Below are positions 12,437 to 23,136 of a DNA stretch of 64,000 bases, in pieces. The number at the start of each line of letters is the position of its first letter. The first letter of the stretch is position 1. Source of the DNA: Cercospora beticola (Eukaryota; Ascomycota; Dothideomycetes; Mycosphaerellales; Mycosphaerellaceae); NCBI RefSeq assembly GCF_033473495.1, contig NC_088935.1, forward strand, positions 5,394,001 through 5,458,000, read 5' to 3'. The notes beneath the pieces were generated by a model, which was not told where the DNA came from, made no database searches, and was given only the letters and a program-made list of their open reading frames with translations. Made by a program: the position numbers and the translations under genes.

Positions 12437-13549
12437 CGTTGCTGGATGCTGTAGCGAGTTCGCAAAGGCTTCCGAGGCACAGCCTTATAAGCTGAGGATA
12501 AGGCTCTCTTTCAGCTTCAATTTCAACTCCCACGAGATTTCTCAGGCAACACACGAGCTTTGGACGAAGATTGAGCAGTCTCTTCGCTGAAAATCGACCT
12601 GCGAAATCCAAGAAAAGAACAGCCAAGCACTCCTTCGCTGCTGAGAACGATTCAACGTCCAAAGAAAGCAACAGAAGTGGAACCACACGATATCATTCTC
12701 GGTCAAACAGAGCAAAAAGAGAAGCAAAAAGCAATAGTGCGTGGAAGGGGAGTAGCAGAGAGGAGTCGCAATCGCTCGCAAATCCCAGTCTGCTCGCCGC
12801 TGCTGCGGCGTCCCGTATAAATAGCCCAGCTCGAGCTCGGTTAGGAATCACAGCGACGTCTGGCATCGTTCTTCCCCATAAAGACATTGGGGCGAGACAC
12901 TGATCACTTCCCCCACAATCTCCCACACGCTTTCTCCAGACTTGTCCAACGTACCGCGTGAAAGTCCTCCATTGTCAAATGCCGTTCTGCTGCTCCGGGA
13001 GAGCGTTACCACGGGTATTGTAGAGGGACCACGCGGCAGGATAAAGGAAGTGGATAAGGTGGAGTCATTGGGACGTCGACTAAGACGAGCGAAGCAGTAA
13101 GTCCAAGCATGTCAAGCTTTTGAGTGGCCGTTCTTCCATCTTTAGCGTGGGAAAATCGGAGCCGAGTGACGATCCGCTTCGGTGGAAGTGGACCACCCTG
13201 GAGCTTTCTGTTGGTGTGTCCGAGAGCAGATCCGAGACGGCCGTAATTTATTGGCGCGTGGGAGCTATTTTCTGGCAACCGACTGCTGCGTTGCGTGCGC
13301 ACAACATTTGATCGAAAAGGACGACCTGGTGGCCAATATCCTACCTGATACTTGACCACGATCACAAGCGAACTTGAAATGCGAATGTGGCAAAGGCGTC
13401 AAACCCCGATGCAATACGCATCAGCATGCGCCAGCCGGAAGAAGGAACATCCAAAAGACTGACATGCGGATGTTGGCCGGGTGCTGACTTGTTGTCCACT
13501 TCAGCGGCTTATACTGCGGATGACTTCCATCGAATGCATTACGGAAGTG
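12437..13549. other. intergenic: MFS promoter side and P450 3' side
   Basis: Contains the upstream region of the MFS gene and the 3' side of the first P450. A perfect TATAAATA lies at 12816-12823. Its complement also reads TATA-like, so it could serve either strand; it is about 380 bp from the MFS start. Nothing else is supported, although open frames of 100-200 codons overlap here. Confidence 0.35.
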
Positions 13550-15287
13550 TTACGAAGTCGACTTCCCTCTCTTCGAAATCCTCACTTCCAAGCCTTCCTG
13601 CACTACGAAGAATGTCGAATGATACTTCAACTCTTCGTTGGGTCGCAGAAGCTGGAACTCATAATCGCGGAAGAGTAGCGGCAGAGTTTTGTTCATCTCT
13701 AGTAGAGCCAAGTTCTTGCCGATGCATAGATGTGCACCTCCTCCAAACTACCCAATGATCAGCACAAGCGCGAAGACGAGATGTGTTTGATGAAGACTCA
13801 CCTGGAACATGTATCTCTCCATCGTCTTCGCATCACCTTCTAGCCATCTCTCCGGGCGAAAGAGATGCGCGTCTGCGCCGAAGATTTCTTGGTCGCGATG
13901 TAGGACCCATCCGTTAAGAGCAACTTGCGTTCCTCCTGGAAGACTGTTGCCTTCGATTTCTGCTCCTGCTGGAGGTACGAGACGAGTGATATTCAAGCCT
14001 ACCGCAGGTCTGACACGCATCGCTTCCTTCAGGCAGGCCTGGAAGTATGGAAGAGCTTGAACCTCGTTCCACTGCGGCATTCCCGACAGCTGAGCAGATT
14101 GAGTGGCATCGTCGAGCTCCTTCTTCAATTTCGTGTAGATGGCCGGATCGCGCAGGACATGATAGCTGAAACTTTGCATCGTAGAAGCCGTGGAGTCGGA
14201 TCCAGCGAAACTACATTACCAAGGTCAGTCAATCGAGTCCAGTTTTTACAATTCCGACAGCCTGCACACTCACATTGCACCATGAGCAACAGCAAAAACA
14301 TCGCCATCTCGAAACACGTCCGGAGCCTTATCATGCGCCTCAATCAATCTCTGCAAGAGATCCTTCCTCTCCTTCCCTCCGCCGACTTTCCTTCTCTCTT
14401 CAATCGCTTCCAGCGCCATTCTCGTGATCAAGAATCTCTTCGGCCCCTCTCCTCCTCCAGGGACCAACTTCCAAAGCGGATTTCTGCGAAACACCCAATC
14501 CCACTCGGGAATTTGCCCGACCAACCCATCATACCATTGCATATCATCTATCGTCTTAATCGCATTTTCAACGTCGAAGCCGGCTTCCAAGAACCCAAAT
14601 CTTCGCGAGAAAGCAATTTCACCCAGCACATCGAAGGCGAAGTAGTGGAGCCAATTTCCTAGATCGCAACTCTCCCTCTTGTCCACATCCTGGCAAATCT
14701 TATCCAGACGTTGAGTGAGGTCTCGCTCCACACTCTCAATGACATCCGCCATAGTATGCATGGTCGCCATACTATACGGACCCGAAGCATACCGCTTTTT
14801 CACAGCATGCACGTCTTCGCGCGTTTCTGTGAAGATGTCTGGGTTCTCAGGAGGAGGGAACACTGCATAGAATTGCGTCTTGTGGAATCCTGACCCAGCA
14901 GCCAAAACACTTCTCGCTGCCTTGGGCGAAGAAAAGCCAAGTTCATTGGGTGCGATGCGTACGACAGGTCCATATTTCTCGTGCAGTCGAATGTGGTCGG
15001 TTTCGGTGTGGCCGGAGTAGGTGGAAAGGACTGCGAACATGGTTCACGAGTCAGGTATGTATCAACCAATACAGAAGCTGAAGCTGCTTCTGATACTGAC
15101 CTTTCCAGGCACGACTCCCTGAAGCAAGAAACGGACCAGGGTATCTCCTCAATGGCGACGCGTACTTGTAGTAGAAGAACCTTAGCAGCAATACCGCCGG
15201 CAGAATCAGGATCCAATAAGTTCGCAGAATTCGATAAGCTGCGAGCACGACAGGCTCGTCATGCCGGGCATCTGGCAGCACAGCCAT
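13550..15287 (-). CDS. cytochrome P450 monooxygenase
   Basis: Haem-thiolate monooxygenase, anchored in the endoplasmic reticulum. Four exons, 15287-15101, 15030-14274, 14210-13802 and 13747-13550, splice in frame to 516 residues, the normal fungal size. An N-terminal membrane anchor (residues about 20-37) is followed by the basic/proline hinge YASPLRRYPGP. The I-helix AGSDST is at 317-322 (oxygen activation), EXXR at 377-380 (EAMR), the FRPERW motif follows, and haem ligand FGGGAHLCIG is at 452-461 with Cys459. The usual Arg of the haem loop is His. The I-helix and haem motifs appear only after splicing. Overall style is that of the fungal benzoate-hydroxylase/pisatin-demethylase-like P450s. 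It sits between an MFS transporter and the RiPP precursor, so tailoring of a metabolite is plausible; the substrate is unknown. Confidence 0.92.
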
Positions 15288-18004
15288 TTTGGATGCGATG
15301 TCAAATGCAATCCGGTGGTCGGTGAGAGTCGACTACAACGAAGCGCAAACCTCTCAATCAAGAGAAGTGGAAGTTCTCCATCATAAGAGAAGTCCATGCG
15401 AGCCGCCACTGACCCCTCGCAAACACCCAGTGACCTCTCCATTTTCTCTCCTAATGAATGCTTTCCCAGTAACGAACGGCAAATGCTACTCCGCACCTCG
15501 TACGAAAGAATAGGCTTCTGAACGTGCCAACCATGACCTGTCAGCCGCCAAGCACGCACCCAGCCAGAGTATCAGAAATGGCCCAGAAGTCCAGACGAGC
15601 AGACCGGACAGTTGATCTGTGCGTGTTGACGCAACAAATGCGGGGCAGGCTGGATGTGTGTGGTGGATGCCTCGATGCTGAGAATTCGGCAGTTGATTGC
15701 AAGTGCAATCGCGAATGGAGGACGGACGTGGGGACGCGGGGAAGTGGAGAAGCTGCGGCGTTTGTGGCGAATGGGATGCGAGGGAGCTCGAACCTGGCGC
15801 TGCATCCTCTGGCCTTGCCGAGCACTAGATGCACATCATGGGAAGCCTTGCGCTGGCGCTTGACCTCCCTCCTTCTCTCAATACTGGAGCTTGGAATAGA
15901 CCTGCCTCCTTGCCTCGAGGGGACGTTGCTGAGGATTACAGCTGCAGGGTCGACAAAGTGTAATACTGATGAATCTCGTTCACAACGGAACCAAGGTCTT
16001 CAGCTCAATGTCCGTGTGTCTGTCCAGTTGTCATCAGTCTCGTGCTGTCCCATTTATGCAGATCGGTCACTCCGGCACAATCGCGTCCTTTTCGAAACTT
16101 ACGGCCATGCTTTTACTTCACAGGTCCGTGAGTCCATCGACAATGCTGCGCTGGATTGTTGAACGCAGTCTCCTAGGTATTCGCTGCCCACATGAGATTA
16201 ACGAGCAATATGTCTTCAAAACACTCACAAGTCCAAAATTTTAACTTCTGTCACAAAACAGGTTCTCAGCTGTTCTGCCTGCGCTACCGGAGCTCTTCGA
16301 AAATACGTTGATCGGCGTACATGATTCCCTTCCAAGATTTTGAATATTCCAGTGCATGTCGCTCTGGTAAATGCGGACCTGCTCAACATCAAGGTGAAAC
16401 AATGAGCGTGTTCGAAAGCAAAGTTTACTGTCAAGCTGAACGAGATTACAAGCTACGGCATGGCGTGCATAGATTTCAGCTGATGGCAGCATAACATCAG
16501 TACCGTCAAGATCTAAAACTCGACAAAAAAACGCCTCTGCCATCGAAGCCTCGCTCGCTGATCAAGCAGCGGTACATCAGAAAAACAGGAGGCGAGTCAT
16601 CTAGCAATGGACTTGAGGAGTCTTTGCTTTGAATGAGTTCGAACAGTGCAAGCGTGCTCGCCATCTCGGGACGCATAGCCTGTTTCCACACTTACAGGTA
16701 TATTCCGACTCACCGAGCAAAGCGACTGCGACTTTCTTGGTGGCTTTTGGGTTTTGGAAAATGGAGCCGTGGACTCTGGAAGACCATCCTCTCTGAGGCG
16801 GCTGTACAGGAACATCTTTAGAGCAAGTCAGACGACATCGACGCTTCCCGCAAGGCGTAAGTGCTCTGAGCAAAGACTCGAGAGGTACCGGGAAGGGCAT
16901 TGTACAGAAAACCTACCAAGTTCTGATATTTCCGCTTCAGGCGACACCAAATGGTCGTGTACCATACCCTAGTCGCGCATGCGATCGAGCCCCGTGTTCT
17001 CATCGGCCTTGTGGCGTGTCAGTAGGTGCCGGACCAAGACATTATACTATGCTGACACTAGGCGGCTAGCATGCCATAAGCCTCCTCCACGGTGATACCC
17101 CAGATTTACCCCATGATTCCCCGAGCGGTGAAACATGCTGTAAGCCTGTCAGGCGGCGAAGCTAGGCAACAATTTTACTGACCGATTTCAAACGTGAAAC
17201 TGGACTAGCATCGAGTTCTCGCATCATGCTGTTCTTTGCCATAATATGCGGAACCACTACCCGGGGATGAATGATGACCTGATCTGCCTGCCAGCTTCTA
17301 GATTGATCTATATCTCGTGCCACGATCGGCCCGCATCTGTGGCTCCGCTGACGCTCCTCTTGCGTTAGAGCTCATGGGCAAGCTACTGCTTACGCGCACG
17401 GTGAAACTGTCCTACTTTGGTAGTTTTGCACAAAAATCAGAAAAGCTTAGTGCAGACTAAGAAGAGCTTGGCCTAGTAGTTAAAGTCCGGCGGAACGTCA
17501 TGTTCTAAGCCCAAGCATGAGACGTGTGGCGTGCCTTTCGTAAACGCTGGTCGATGGCCCTTTCACTGCAAAGGTACTGCTTGGCTGGACGCTGGCCAAG
17601 ACCCAACTGCGTGATCTTGGAACTTTAAATCATCTGTGGATCAAATTGCACGAGACCAAAGATCGCCCAAAGGGACTTGGTCGAATGTCGCTATAGTCGC
17701 CGATACACTACGCAACCACTGTTGAAGGATCTCTCATGCACTTTTGAAAGATATGTAACTCGAGTGGTACTGACAACAAGGACTGAACTTCTGCAAACCT
17801 CAAGTATAGATAGCTATGTACACATCCACGTTCATTTCCCAGACGCGGAACTTGTCTGCATACATCCCCGGTCTCTTGAAGCCAGCCGAAAGCCCGTTCA
17901 CTTTTCTTTCCTACGATGCTGCAGTTAGAGATTAAATGGAGGAAGAAGCCCTTGCTCTCGGATGACCTATAGCGGAGAGTCATATAACTTCAGATGCATG
18001 ATCT
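15288..18004. other. 2.7-kb stretch with no supportable gene
   Basis: Begins with the P450 promoter side and ends at the 3' side of the peptide precursor. The longest frame (15524-16162, 212 codons) has low-complexity, arginine-rich translation and overlaps several frames on the opposite strand, so I do not call it. No HxxHC (UstYa) motif, transporter or P450 fragment was seen here. Confidence 0.4.
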
Positions 18005-18965
18005 CTAGTCCTCCCGCTTCTCCTGGTAGTGTGGCGAAAGGTAGTTTGGGTTGAAGGGGTTCTGAGCCTTACGCTTCTCCTTCTCCTAGTAGTATAGCGA
18101 AAGGTAGTTTAGGTTAAAGGGGTTCTAAGCCTTACGCTTCTCCTTCTCCTAGTAGTATAGCGAAAGGTAGTTTAGGTTAAAGGGGTTCTAAGCTTTATGC
18201 TTCTCCTTCTCCTAATAGTATAGCGAAAGGTAGTTTAGGTTAAATAGATTCTAAGCCTTACGCTTCTCCTTCTCCTAATAGTATAGCGAAAGGTAGTTTA
18301 GGTTAAATAGATTCTAAGCCTTACGCTTCTCCTTCTCCTAGTAGTATAGCGAAAGGTAGTTTAGGTTAAAGGGGTTCTAAGCTTTACGCTTCTCCTTCTC
18401 CTAGTAGTATAGCGAAAGGTAGTTTAGGTTAAATAGATTCTAAGCCTTACGCTTCTCCTTCTCCTAGTAGTATAGCGAAAGGTAGTTTAGGTTAAAGGGG
18501 TTCTAAGCCTTACGCTTCTCCTTCTCCTAGTAGTATAGCGAAAGGTAGTTTAGGTTAAATAGATTCTAAGCCTTACGCTTCTCCTTCTCCTAGTAGTATA
18601 GCGAAAGGTAGTTTAGGTTAAAGGGGTTCTAAGCTTTACGCTTCTCCTTCTCCTAATAGTATAGCGAAAGGTAGTTTAGGTTGAATAGATTCTAAGCCTT
18701 ACGCTTCTCCTTCTCCTAGTAGTATAGCGAAAGGTAGTTTAGGTTAAAGGGGTTCTGAGCCTTACGCTTCTCCTTCTCCTAATAGTATAGCGAAAGGTAG
18801 TTTGGGTTGAAGGGGTTCTGCGCTTCGCGCTTCACTGCAACCACGTTAGCCGGATGTACTCTTACGAAATTTTGGTTGCATATAAAGCGGTGGCAACTTA
18901 CGCTCAACGGGCGCTGCCATAGCGCCAGCTGCGGCCATAGTCAAGAGGAGGGTTTGAGTCTTCAT
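18005..18965 (-). pseudogene. Kex2-processed repeat peptide (RiPP) precursor, inactivated by RIP
   Basis: Exon 1 (18965-18902) encodes the signal peptide MKTQTLLLTMAAAGAMAAPVE. A 67-nt intron (GTAAGT, branch CTAAC, TTGCAG end) leads to exon 2 (18834-18005), which opens with L-KR-EA, a Kex2 site followed by an Ala dipeptide. Then come 13 units of 63 bp, each 21 codons: a core readable as NPFNPNYLSPHYQ, an EKEK linker and KR. The total of 894 nt (298 codons) keeps frame to a TAG at 18007-18005, where the last unit ends EKRED. Only that 3'-most unit is undamaged. In the other twelve the Gln of HYQ is TAG, and in ten the Gln before NPF is also TAG; Pro and His codons show CCA-to-CTA and CAC-to-TAC. 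All are C-to-T on the coding strand, nearly all at CpA. Kex2 repeat precursors feed dikaritin-type RiPPs; a UstYa gene lies 1.4 kb away. As read, no peptide could be made beyond the first unit. Confidence 0.88.
18008..18834. repeat. 13-unit 63-bp tandem repeat (minisatellite)
   Basis: Contiguous head-to-tail units of exactly 63 bp. The unit nearest 18008 is 6 bp shorter; the one nearest 18834 diverges at its outer edge. Two linker classes, one reading aaaggggttctaag and one aaatagattctaag on the plus strand, alternate irregularly. The second has extra C-to-T changes on the complementary strand. The period is a multiple of three and it codes the repeat precursor on the minus strand. Confidence 0.97.
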
Positions 18966-20370
18966 GGTAGCGACTTGTACGGGGTACTGATGTGTTGTGT
19001 TCGAGAATGAGTACTGGAGCTTGCAGGAAGAATGATCTCAGCTGAAGGAGATGCTCTCTTTTATAGACATTTTTCGACGGCTGTTTTGGCTCTCATCGAT
19101 CTCGACTGACCACTTCTCGGCGATACATGCTGCTTCTGACTTCGTCTGCTCAGACACTTTTCTTCATGGCCCTGCTTGACTTCCGGCCGTCTAACCCCGT
19201 TATGCAGTACCTGATCTGCTGTTCCAGCTAACGACGGGCCCTAAGTCGACTAAGGCCTTCTACTAGACTTGTTGCCTACCTCAATCAACCACGGCAAGCC
19301 GGCTCTTGCTCTTGTCACAAGTTTAAGCGATGGTAGCGAAAGATCGCGTAAATGAGCGATGAGGCCAGGAGAGCTCCCAAAGGTCACGAAGCCTCATCCT
19401 TCAGTGGCGGTGAAGAGTCTAGGATCTAGTGTGACGACTGACACCGTACACGACGGGTAGAAATACCAAAGACCAGTTCGGAAAAGCCTGAACTTTCCAA
19501 GTGAATCGCCATCTGCTCTCGTGTAGTGGAGCTCACATGCGCACGCAAGTGCGTCTTCCGAGCCCCAGAACCACTAGATAAAACCATGGGGTTCCTCCAT
19601 TCTCCAGGAGATAACTGCCGAGTTGGAGATGGGTCGCAACTCGGGGACATCGTACTTCCCAGTGACCCAAGACGTGGGTTGCTCTAAGGACGGAAGGTGC
19701 AGCATCCTGTAACAGTTAGCATCCACGCTTGTTGACTCTCGCCAGAACTAAAAATGTTTCGCCGCAACAAAAGACGGCCGAGGACAACCGCCGCGCCAGC
19801 GTGTCTGACCAGTTGATTCGAGACGGACTTAGTAGTCAAGGCAAGCGCTGGTCTGAAGTATGACACTGTCCCGTCGTGCAACCGTGTGGGAATAGATTCG
19901 GTCTTGCAATTCACCCCAGCAAGGAAGGTGGAATCGATGGGCCAGAGAAGATGAAGCAGCGAGTGGACGGCCCAGCAACTCGAGAAGACTTCTTCACGGG
20001 TAAACACGTCTGGTCGTCGCCCAGAAATCCGCCGGCATGGATTCGCACTCGGTCACGCTGCCTCCGCTTTTCAGCGGAGTTTCCCCGACATCCCCAGGAC
20101 TTGTAAGTGAGCCCTAGAACACACTTAGGTCTGGAACCCCACACAGACCGAATGGTCGCTTATGGACAATCCGGGTTTGGTGCAAGATGATGGTGCTGGG
20201 ATTTGAAGAATAAGTTGGAAGAGAGAAGAATTTCCCCGAATGGAAGTTTCCCCAAGTTTTGGAGCCCACAAATTTTGGGCTTCGTGCCTTCTACAGCAAT
20301 TGCCTCCCTGCCTCTCAAACACCAACGCCGCAAAGGTCAAAGCATAGAACTGTATGAACGCGATCAGAAG
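18966..20370. other. divergent intergenic region, precursor to UstYa gene
   Basis: 1.4 kb between the start codons of the minus-strand precursor and the plus-strand UstYa gene, so both promoters are expected here and could be shared by a pathway regulator. Apart from the TATA box at 19058-19065 I see no gene; the short open frames are mutual shadows. Confidence 0.5.
19058..19065 (-). promoter_or_regulatory. TATA box of the peptide precursor gene
   Basis: Minus-strand TATAAAAG ends about 92 bp upstream of the precursor ATG at 18965, a sensible core-promoter distance. It supports a real gene on this strand rather than a chance frame in a satellite. Confidence 0.6.
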
Positions 20371-21377
20371 ATGGGATACCATCGCCTCACATCACCAGTC
20401 TACCATGACGAAGCAGAAGAAGCATCGCTCACGCATGGCGAGTCGAAAGAAGATGACAATCCGCATCGTTACAAGAAGCCTTCGATCTGGAAAATGCGTT
20501 TTATCATAGGAATGTCAATAGCGATGAACGTCGTCACCTTGATGCTCTGCGCAGCTCTCTACTCGAAAATCACATCACAGCTTGACAGAGAATCCAAACT
20601 ACGTAAGTTCGGTTGCAGCGACAGTGAAGGAGAGATATGTCCAACTGAATACTTGAGACAGATCCCTTCTTCGAAGGAGTAGACGACGGCCGCTACCCAA
20701 ACGACTTCGAAGCAGTCCACTTATCGTCATCGAAATTCTCTCAGCCCGTATCAGTCGCCGGCGACAAGGTCGAAGAAGAATGGATCAAAATCGGTGCATT
20801 CTGTAAGTCTGCGTTCAACTCCCCTACGGCCCACCATCCTCATCATATCTTTCCCTCAGTAGCTAACCACAATAACTCATTGATCATCACAGACCAACCC
20901 GCATTCCTCCCCGACAAATACGCCGCAGACTTCAACTTCATTCCAGGAAAACACCTCCGCTACACGCCCTCTGACGGGGACTACGCCCTCTACAGCGGCT
21001 ACTCCGCCGACGTCGCCATGACACACTACATCCACTGCGTCAACCTCCTCCGCGAATCCCTCTGGTTCAACTACGACTACTACCGCAGCATCCACATGAC
21101 ATCTTTCAACGTCCCCGAAGGCCAAGAACAAGCCATCATCGATCACGTTTCGCATTGTGTGGATGCTTTGCGGAAAATGATTATGTGTGAGGCGAGTTTG
21201 GAACTTTGGCCTTTTGTGACGAATGCTGATGGATTGAATGTTACGGATATGAGTGCTAGTACGAGGAAGTGTAAGAATTATGAGGCGAGGAGGAAGTGGG
21301 TGGAGAAGTGGCAGAGTTGGGGCGCGCCGCATCAGGTTGATGATCATCATCTTTCGCATTGGAGGGTGTCTGGATGA
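20371..21377 (+). CDS. UstYa family (DUF3328) oxidase
   Basis: Copper-type oxidase family that cyclises or otherwise oxidises side chains of fungal RiPP peptides such as ustiloxins. Three exons, 20371-20602, 20662-20802 and 20893-21377, encode 285 residues. A cytosolic N-tail is followed by one membrane helix at about 43-65, then a lumenal domain with the family hallmark HxxHC-(x)n-HxxHC: HYIHC at 169-173 with a following LLRESL, and HVSHC at 209-213 with a following DALR. Both introns are needed to carry the frame into the domain (junctions give ESKL-HPFFEG and GAF-YQPAF). The start chosen is MGYHRLTSP; an in-frame ATG at 20203 would add 56 residues of poor, non-family-like sequence. It points away from the ruined precursor across a 1.4-kb intergenic region. 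The frame is intact and the motifs are complete, so it looks functional even though its likely substrate gene is not. Confidence 0.93.
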
Positions 21378-21553
21378 GAGGGAAGCTGGAGAAGATCGTT
21401 CGTCATTTGCATTGGTGATTTTCTTTGTACATGTCCAAAATCTTTGTAAGACGAATTTGCAGATGAGATGATCTTTTTCTTTCTGTCTTCACACGGACGA
21501 GAGATATAGCAACCCTACGAAACGATTGGCTTCAACCTCAGCCACAACCCCCC

Positions 21554-23136
21554 TTAATCATCAACACAACCCCCCCAATCAAACTCCAACTTCTGCCTCT
21601 GCCCATCCCTCCCCTGCCCTACATACTCCATCTCAAACTCCCTTATCAAACCCGCCAACACAATCGCCATTTCAGCTCTTGCCATTTTCTCTCCAATGCA
21701 CATCGTCGGTCCTTCTCCAAACGTCATAAACGCCAAACGCTCTTTTGCTCCTCCTGTGGGATCGGAAATCCAGCGGGTGGGGAGAAATTGGGATGGGTCT
21801 TGGGACCAGAGTGAGGGGTTGTGGTTGAAGACTTTCTGGACGATTATAAGGACTGTGCCTTGGGAGATTTGGTGGCCGAGGAGGTTTACGGAGGGTGTGG
21901 GTTCGCGGGCTAGGGCGGGGATGATAGGGTGTAGGCGGAGGGTTTCGTTGCAGATTGCGGTAAGGAGTGGGATGGAGGTGATGAGGTCTAGATGAGTGGC
22001 TGCGAGAGAGGAGGAGTCCTCTTTTGATTGGATATGCTCCTTGATTTCTGCGCGGACACGAGTTTGCAGCGTTTTGTCTTTGCTTAGCTCAAAGATTGCT
22101 AGGCATATCGTTTGGGCGATGGTTTCGTGGCCTGCTCCGAGGATTCCCAGTGCTTGGTTTACTAGCATTTCAAAATCCGTGATGCCGCCTTCACTAATAC
22201 ACGCGGAGATGATGTCGTTGTGCCCTTCTCCTATAGCAGCCTTTGACAGATTCGAAGCTTCCTCCCCCTCGTCTCGATCAACTATACTATCTTTCCTTCC
22301 CACCTCCGCTGACGCGAGGATCTCAGCCTTTTTCTTCGCAATCACCCCTCCGATTCGCCGTCGTACTACCTCTACCGCTTTAGCAGTCTGCTCATTTCTT
22401 TTCGTCGGAAACTTCTCCACGATTTTCCCGGGCAAAAGGTGCGCGAGCATTGTCCATGCCAGTCCTGCTCTCGCCCCATTTCCTTCGCCTCGGAAGACAG
22501 CAGCGTATTCTTTCCAAAGATCGTTGTCCGGATTTGCGAGACAGTCGAAGTCAAGACCAAAGCCTGCTTGTCCGACAATGTCTAACGTGGTGCGATTTAT
22601 GAGTTCTGAGATTTCGACTCTGCTGTCCGTCGCTGCTGCCTTGTGCAATAGATTGACAAGTTCTTGGGTTTGGCCCAGAAGAGCGGATACTGATTCTTGA
22701 TCTGTCGGCGTGTAAACATCGGTTGGAGAAGTTTCCGTTGCTTCTGGTGGTCTTCGCCTACAGCCGTCACGAGCCCGTTGCCCAGAAGTGAGGATAGGAT
22801 TTTTCGGGATATAGTTGCTTTCTGGTACCTAGAGTTTGCTGCTCCTCTTTGGTATACTTCTTGAATGGCTGCTGGAGTGGTGAGCAAGATTTTGGGCTTG
22901 TTGAACATGCCTCGATAGAGGATCAGACCGGAATTGGGGACGCTGTCTGCCCATGCTTTTCGCTGGTCGTGGTCTGGTTCGATGAAGAAACGGCGCCATA
23001 TGGGTGCTTGCGGCGCTTGAGGAATGGACTGAGTCCAGTCATTCGTAGTGAGGTAGGAAGAGATGAGTAGCAGGGAAAGTGCGATGATTGCAACGGCCAA
23101 AACGGTCGCTGGGTCAAGAGCTGGTACGTTGGTCAT
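21554..23136 (-). pseudogene. cytochrome P450 with a one-base frameshift
   Basis: Single-exon P450 frame. It opens with a membrane anchor (MTNVPALDPATVLAVAIIAL and on) and runs well through LLGNGLVTAVGEDHQKQRKLL. After about residue 155 the frame changes at 22669-22671 within GGCCAAACCC on the minus strand. One missing A there would join PLFWAK to TQELVNLLHKA and give 527 residues. Downstream, all P450 marks are present: I-helix GAGHETIAQT, EXXR (ETLR), a PTRW motif and haem loop FGEGPTMCIG with the Cys ligand. The usual Arg of the haem loop is Thr. No GT-AG intron of workable size spans the shift. So this is either a recently broken gene or a sequencing error in a short A run. It lies tail-to-tail with the UstYa gene (177 bp apart) and would be a natural tailoring enzyme of the same peptide pathway. 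Confidence 0.83.

Noticed and set aside
15524..16162. 212-codon open frame on plus
   Set aside because: Arg/Ser-rich, no domain, overlapped by several opposite-strand frames; composition looks non-coding.
17466..17515. tRNA-like element (stem GCTTGG/CCAAGC, TGGCCTAGTAGTT A-box-like)
   Set aside because: Only about 50 nt long, and no proper B box or anticodon arm can be drawn.
18008..18834. CRISPR-like direct repeats
   Set aside because: Units are contiguous with no spacers, differ by C-to-T changes, have a period divisible by three and encode a peptide repeat with KR sites.
18005..18965. Alpha-pheromone precursor
   Set aside because: The Kex2/dipeptide layout is similar, but the core has no Cys and no WC..GQ-type pheromone motif; the adjacent UstYa gene favours a RiPP precursor.
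20203..20370. In-frame upstream extension of the UstYa gene
   Set aside because: The added residues lie before the usual short cytosolic tail and are unlike the family; the ATG at 20371 gives a standard length.
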